From assembly GCF_000715075.1 (NCBI RefSeq), contig NC_134103.1, positions 76,137,519-76,201,518 of the forward strand: 64,000 nucleotides of DNA, read 5' to 3'. Below the pieces are notes generated by a model, which worked only from the letters and a program-made list of their open reading frames with translations, was not told the origin of the DNA and did no database searches. A program made the position numbers and the translations under genes. How positions within the stretch are numbered: the first letter of the stretch is position 1; each line of letters opens with the position of its first letter. The stretch is from Nicotiana tabacum. Its lineage: Eukaryota > Streptophyta > Magnoliopsida > Solanales > Solanaceae. Positions 63,982-64,000 of this stretch are shown in pieces.

Positions 63982-64000
63982 TATAGTGCCGTTTATTAAG
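63982..64000 (-). repeat. start of the MULE-2 right terminal region, cut by window
   Basis: TATAGTGCCGTTTATTAAG matches the first 19 bases of the 27-nt palindrome unit (compare TATAACGTCGTTTATTAAG at 55341). Adjacent inward sequence aligns, inverted, with 55452-55490. Confidence 0.7.

Larger units (their letters stand above)
55290..64000 (+). mobile_element. Mutator-like element MULE-2, right end beyond the window
   Basis: Contains, in order, a left terminal region with 27-nt palindromes, a decayed MuDR transposase (+), a GRF zinc-finger gene (+), a decayed PMD gene (-), a 250-280-bp tandem repeat and, at the last 19 bases, the start of the right terminal region (TATAGTGCCGTTTATTAAG), whose reverse complement aligns with 55440-55458 and its downstream sequence (CTATACCT...). 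The element is therefore at least 8.7 kb. The target duplication cannot be read because the right end is cut off. Confidence 0.82.

Overview
This is a plant nuclear genome window, A+T-rich, with long spliced genes carrying GT-AG introns. The repeat content (Au-type SINEs ending in TTG repeats, RTE-type LINEs, Tat-type Ty3/gypsy elements, large Mutator-like elements) points to Solanaceae, and Nicotiana is a reasonable guess. Three host genes look intact: a ROP/RAC small GTPase (+, 1532-5600, 7 exons, 198 aa), a zinc-sensor group-F bZIP transcription factor of the bZIP19/23 type (+, 11537-14316, 263 aa), and a multi-membrane-spanning heparan-alpha-glucosaminide N-acetyltransferase-like protein (-, 47374-53757, 13 exons, 429 aa). 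For each, every exon-exon phase was checked by hand and the frame stays open.

Layout. 1-1130: probable LTR-type sequence cut by the window edge. 1.5-5.6 kb: ROP gene with a 5'-truncated SINE just downstream. 6.5-7.7 kb: a broken RPA-like OB-fold gene with a hAT-like element in its intron and an RTE LINE (7701-9928) inserted next to its start codon. 10.5-14.3 kb: the bZIP gene, with a tandemly duplicated leader and a second RTE LINE in its last intron. 16.8-29.5 kb: a Mutator-like element (MULE-1) with ~126-bp terminal inverted repeats, a GRF zinc-finger gene and a decayed transposase gene that is split by a 7.1-kb LTR retrotransposon with a 5-bp target duplication. 32-38.8 kb: a truncated Tat-type Ty3/gypsy element with pol on the minus strand and an extra ORF on the opposite strand. 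41.4-46.4 kb: a ~180-bp tandem satellite array split by a 3.5-kb solo LTR. 46.8-53.8 kb: the acetyltransferase-like gene, with SINEs near and inside it, one of them itself split by a MITE. 55.3 kb to the window end: a second Mutator-like element (MULE-2) with a decayed transposase, a GRF zinc-finger/coiled-coil gene and a decayed plant mobile domain (PMD) gene; its right terminal repeat runs off the window.

The host genes show no functional link to each other. The mobile DNA is the richer story: two unrelated MULEs each carry a small GRF zinc-finger gene beside the transposase, one also carries a PMD gene, and the terminal repeat of MULE-2 contains a family of 27-nt palindromes. Nested insertions with readable target duplications give an order of events at several places.
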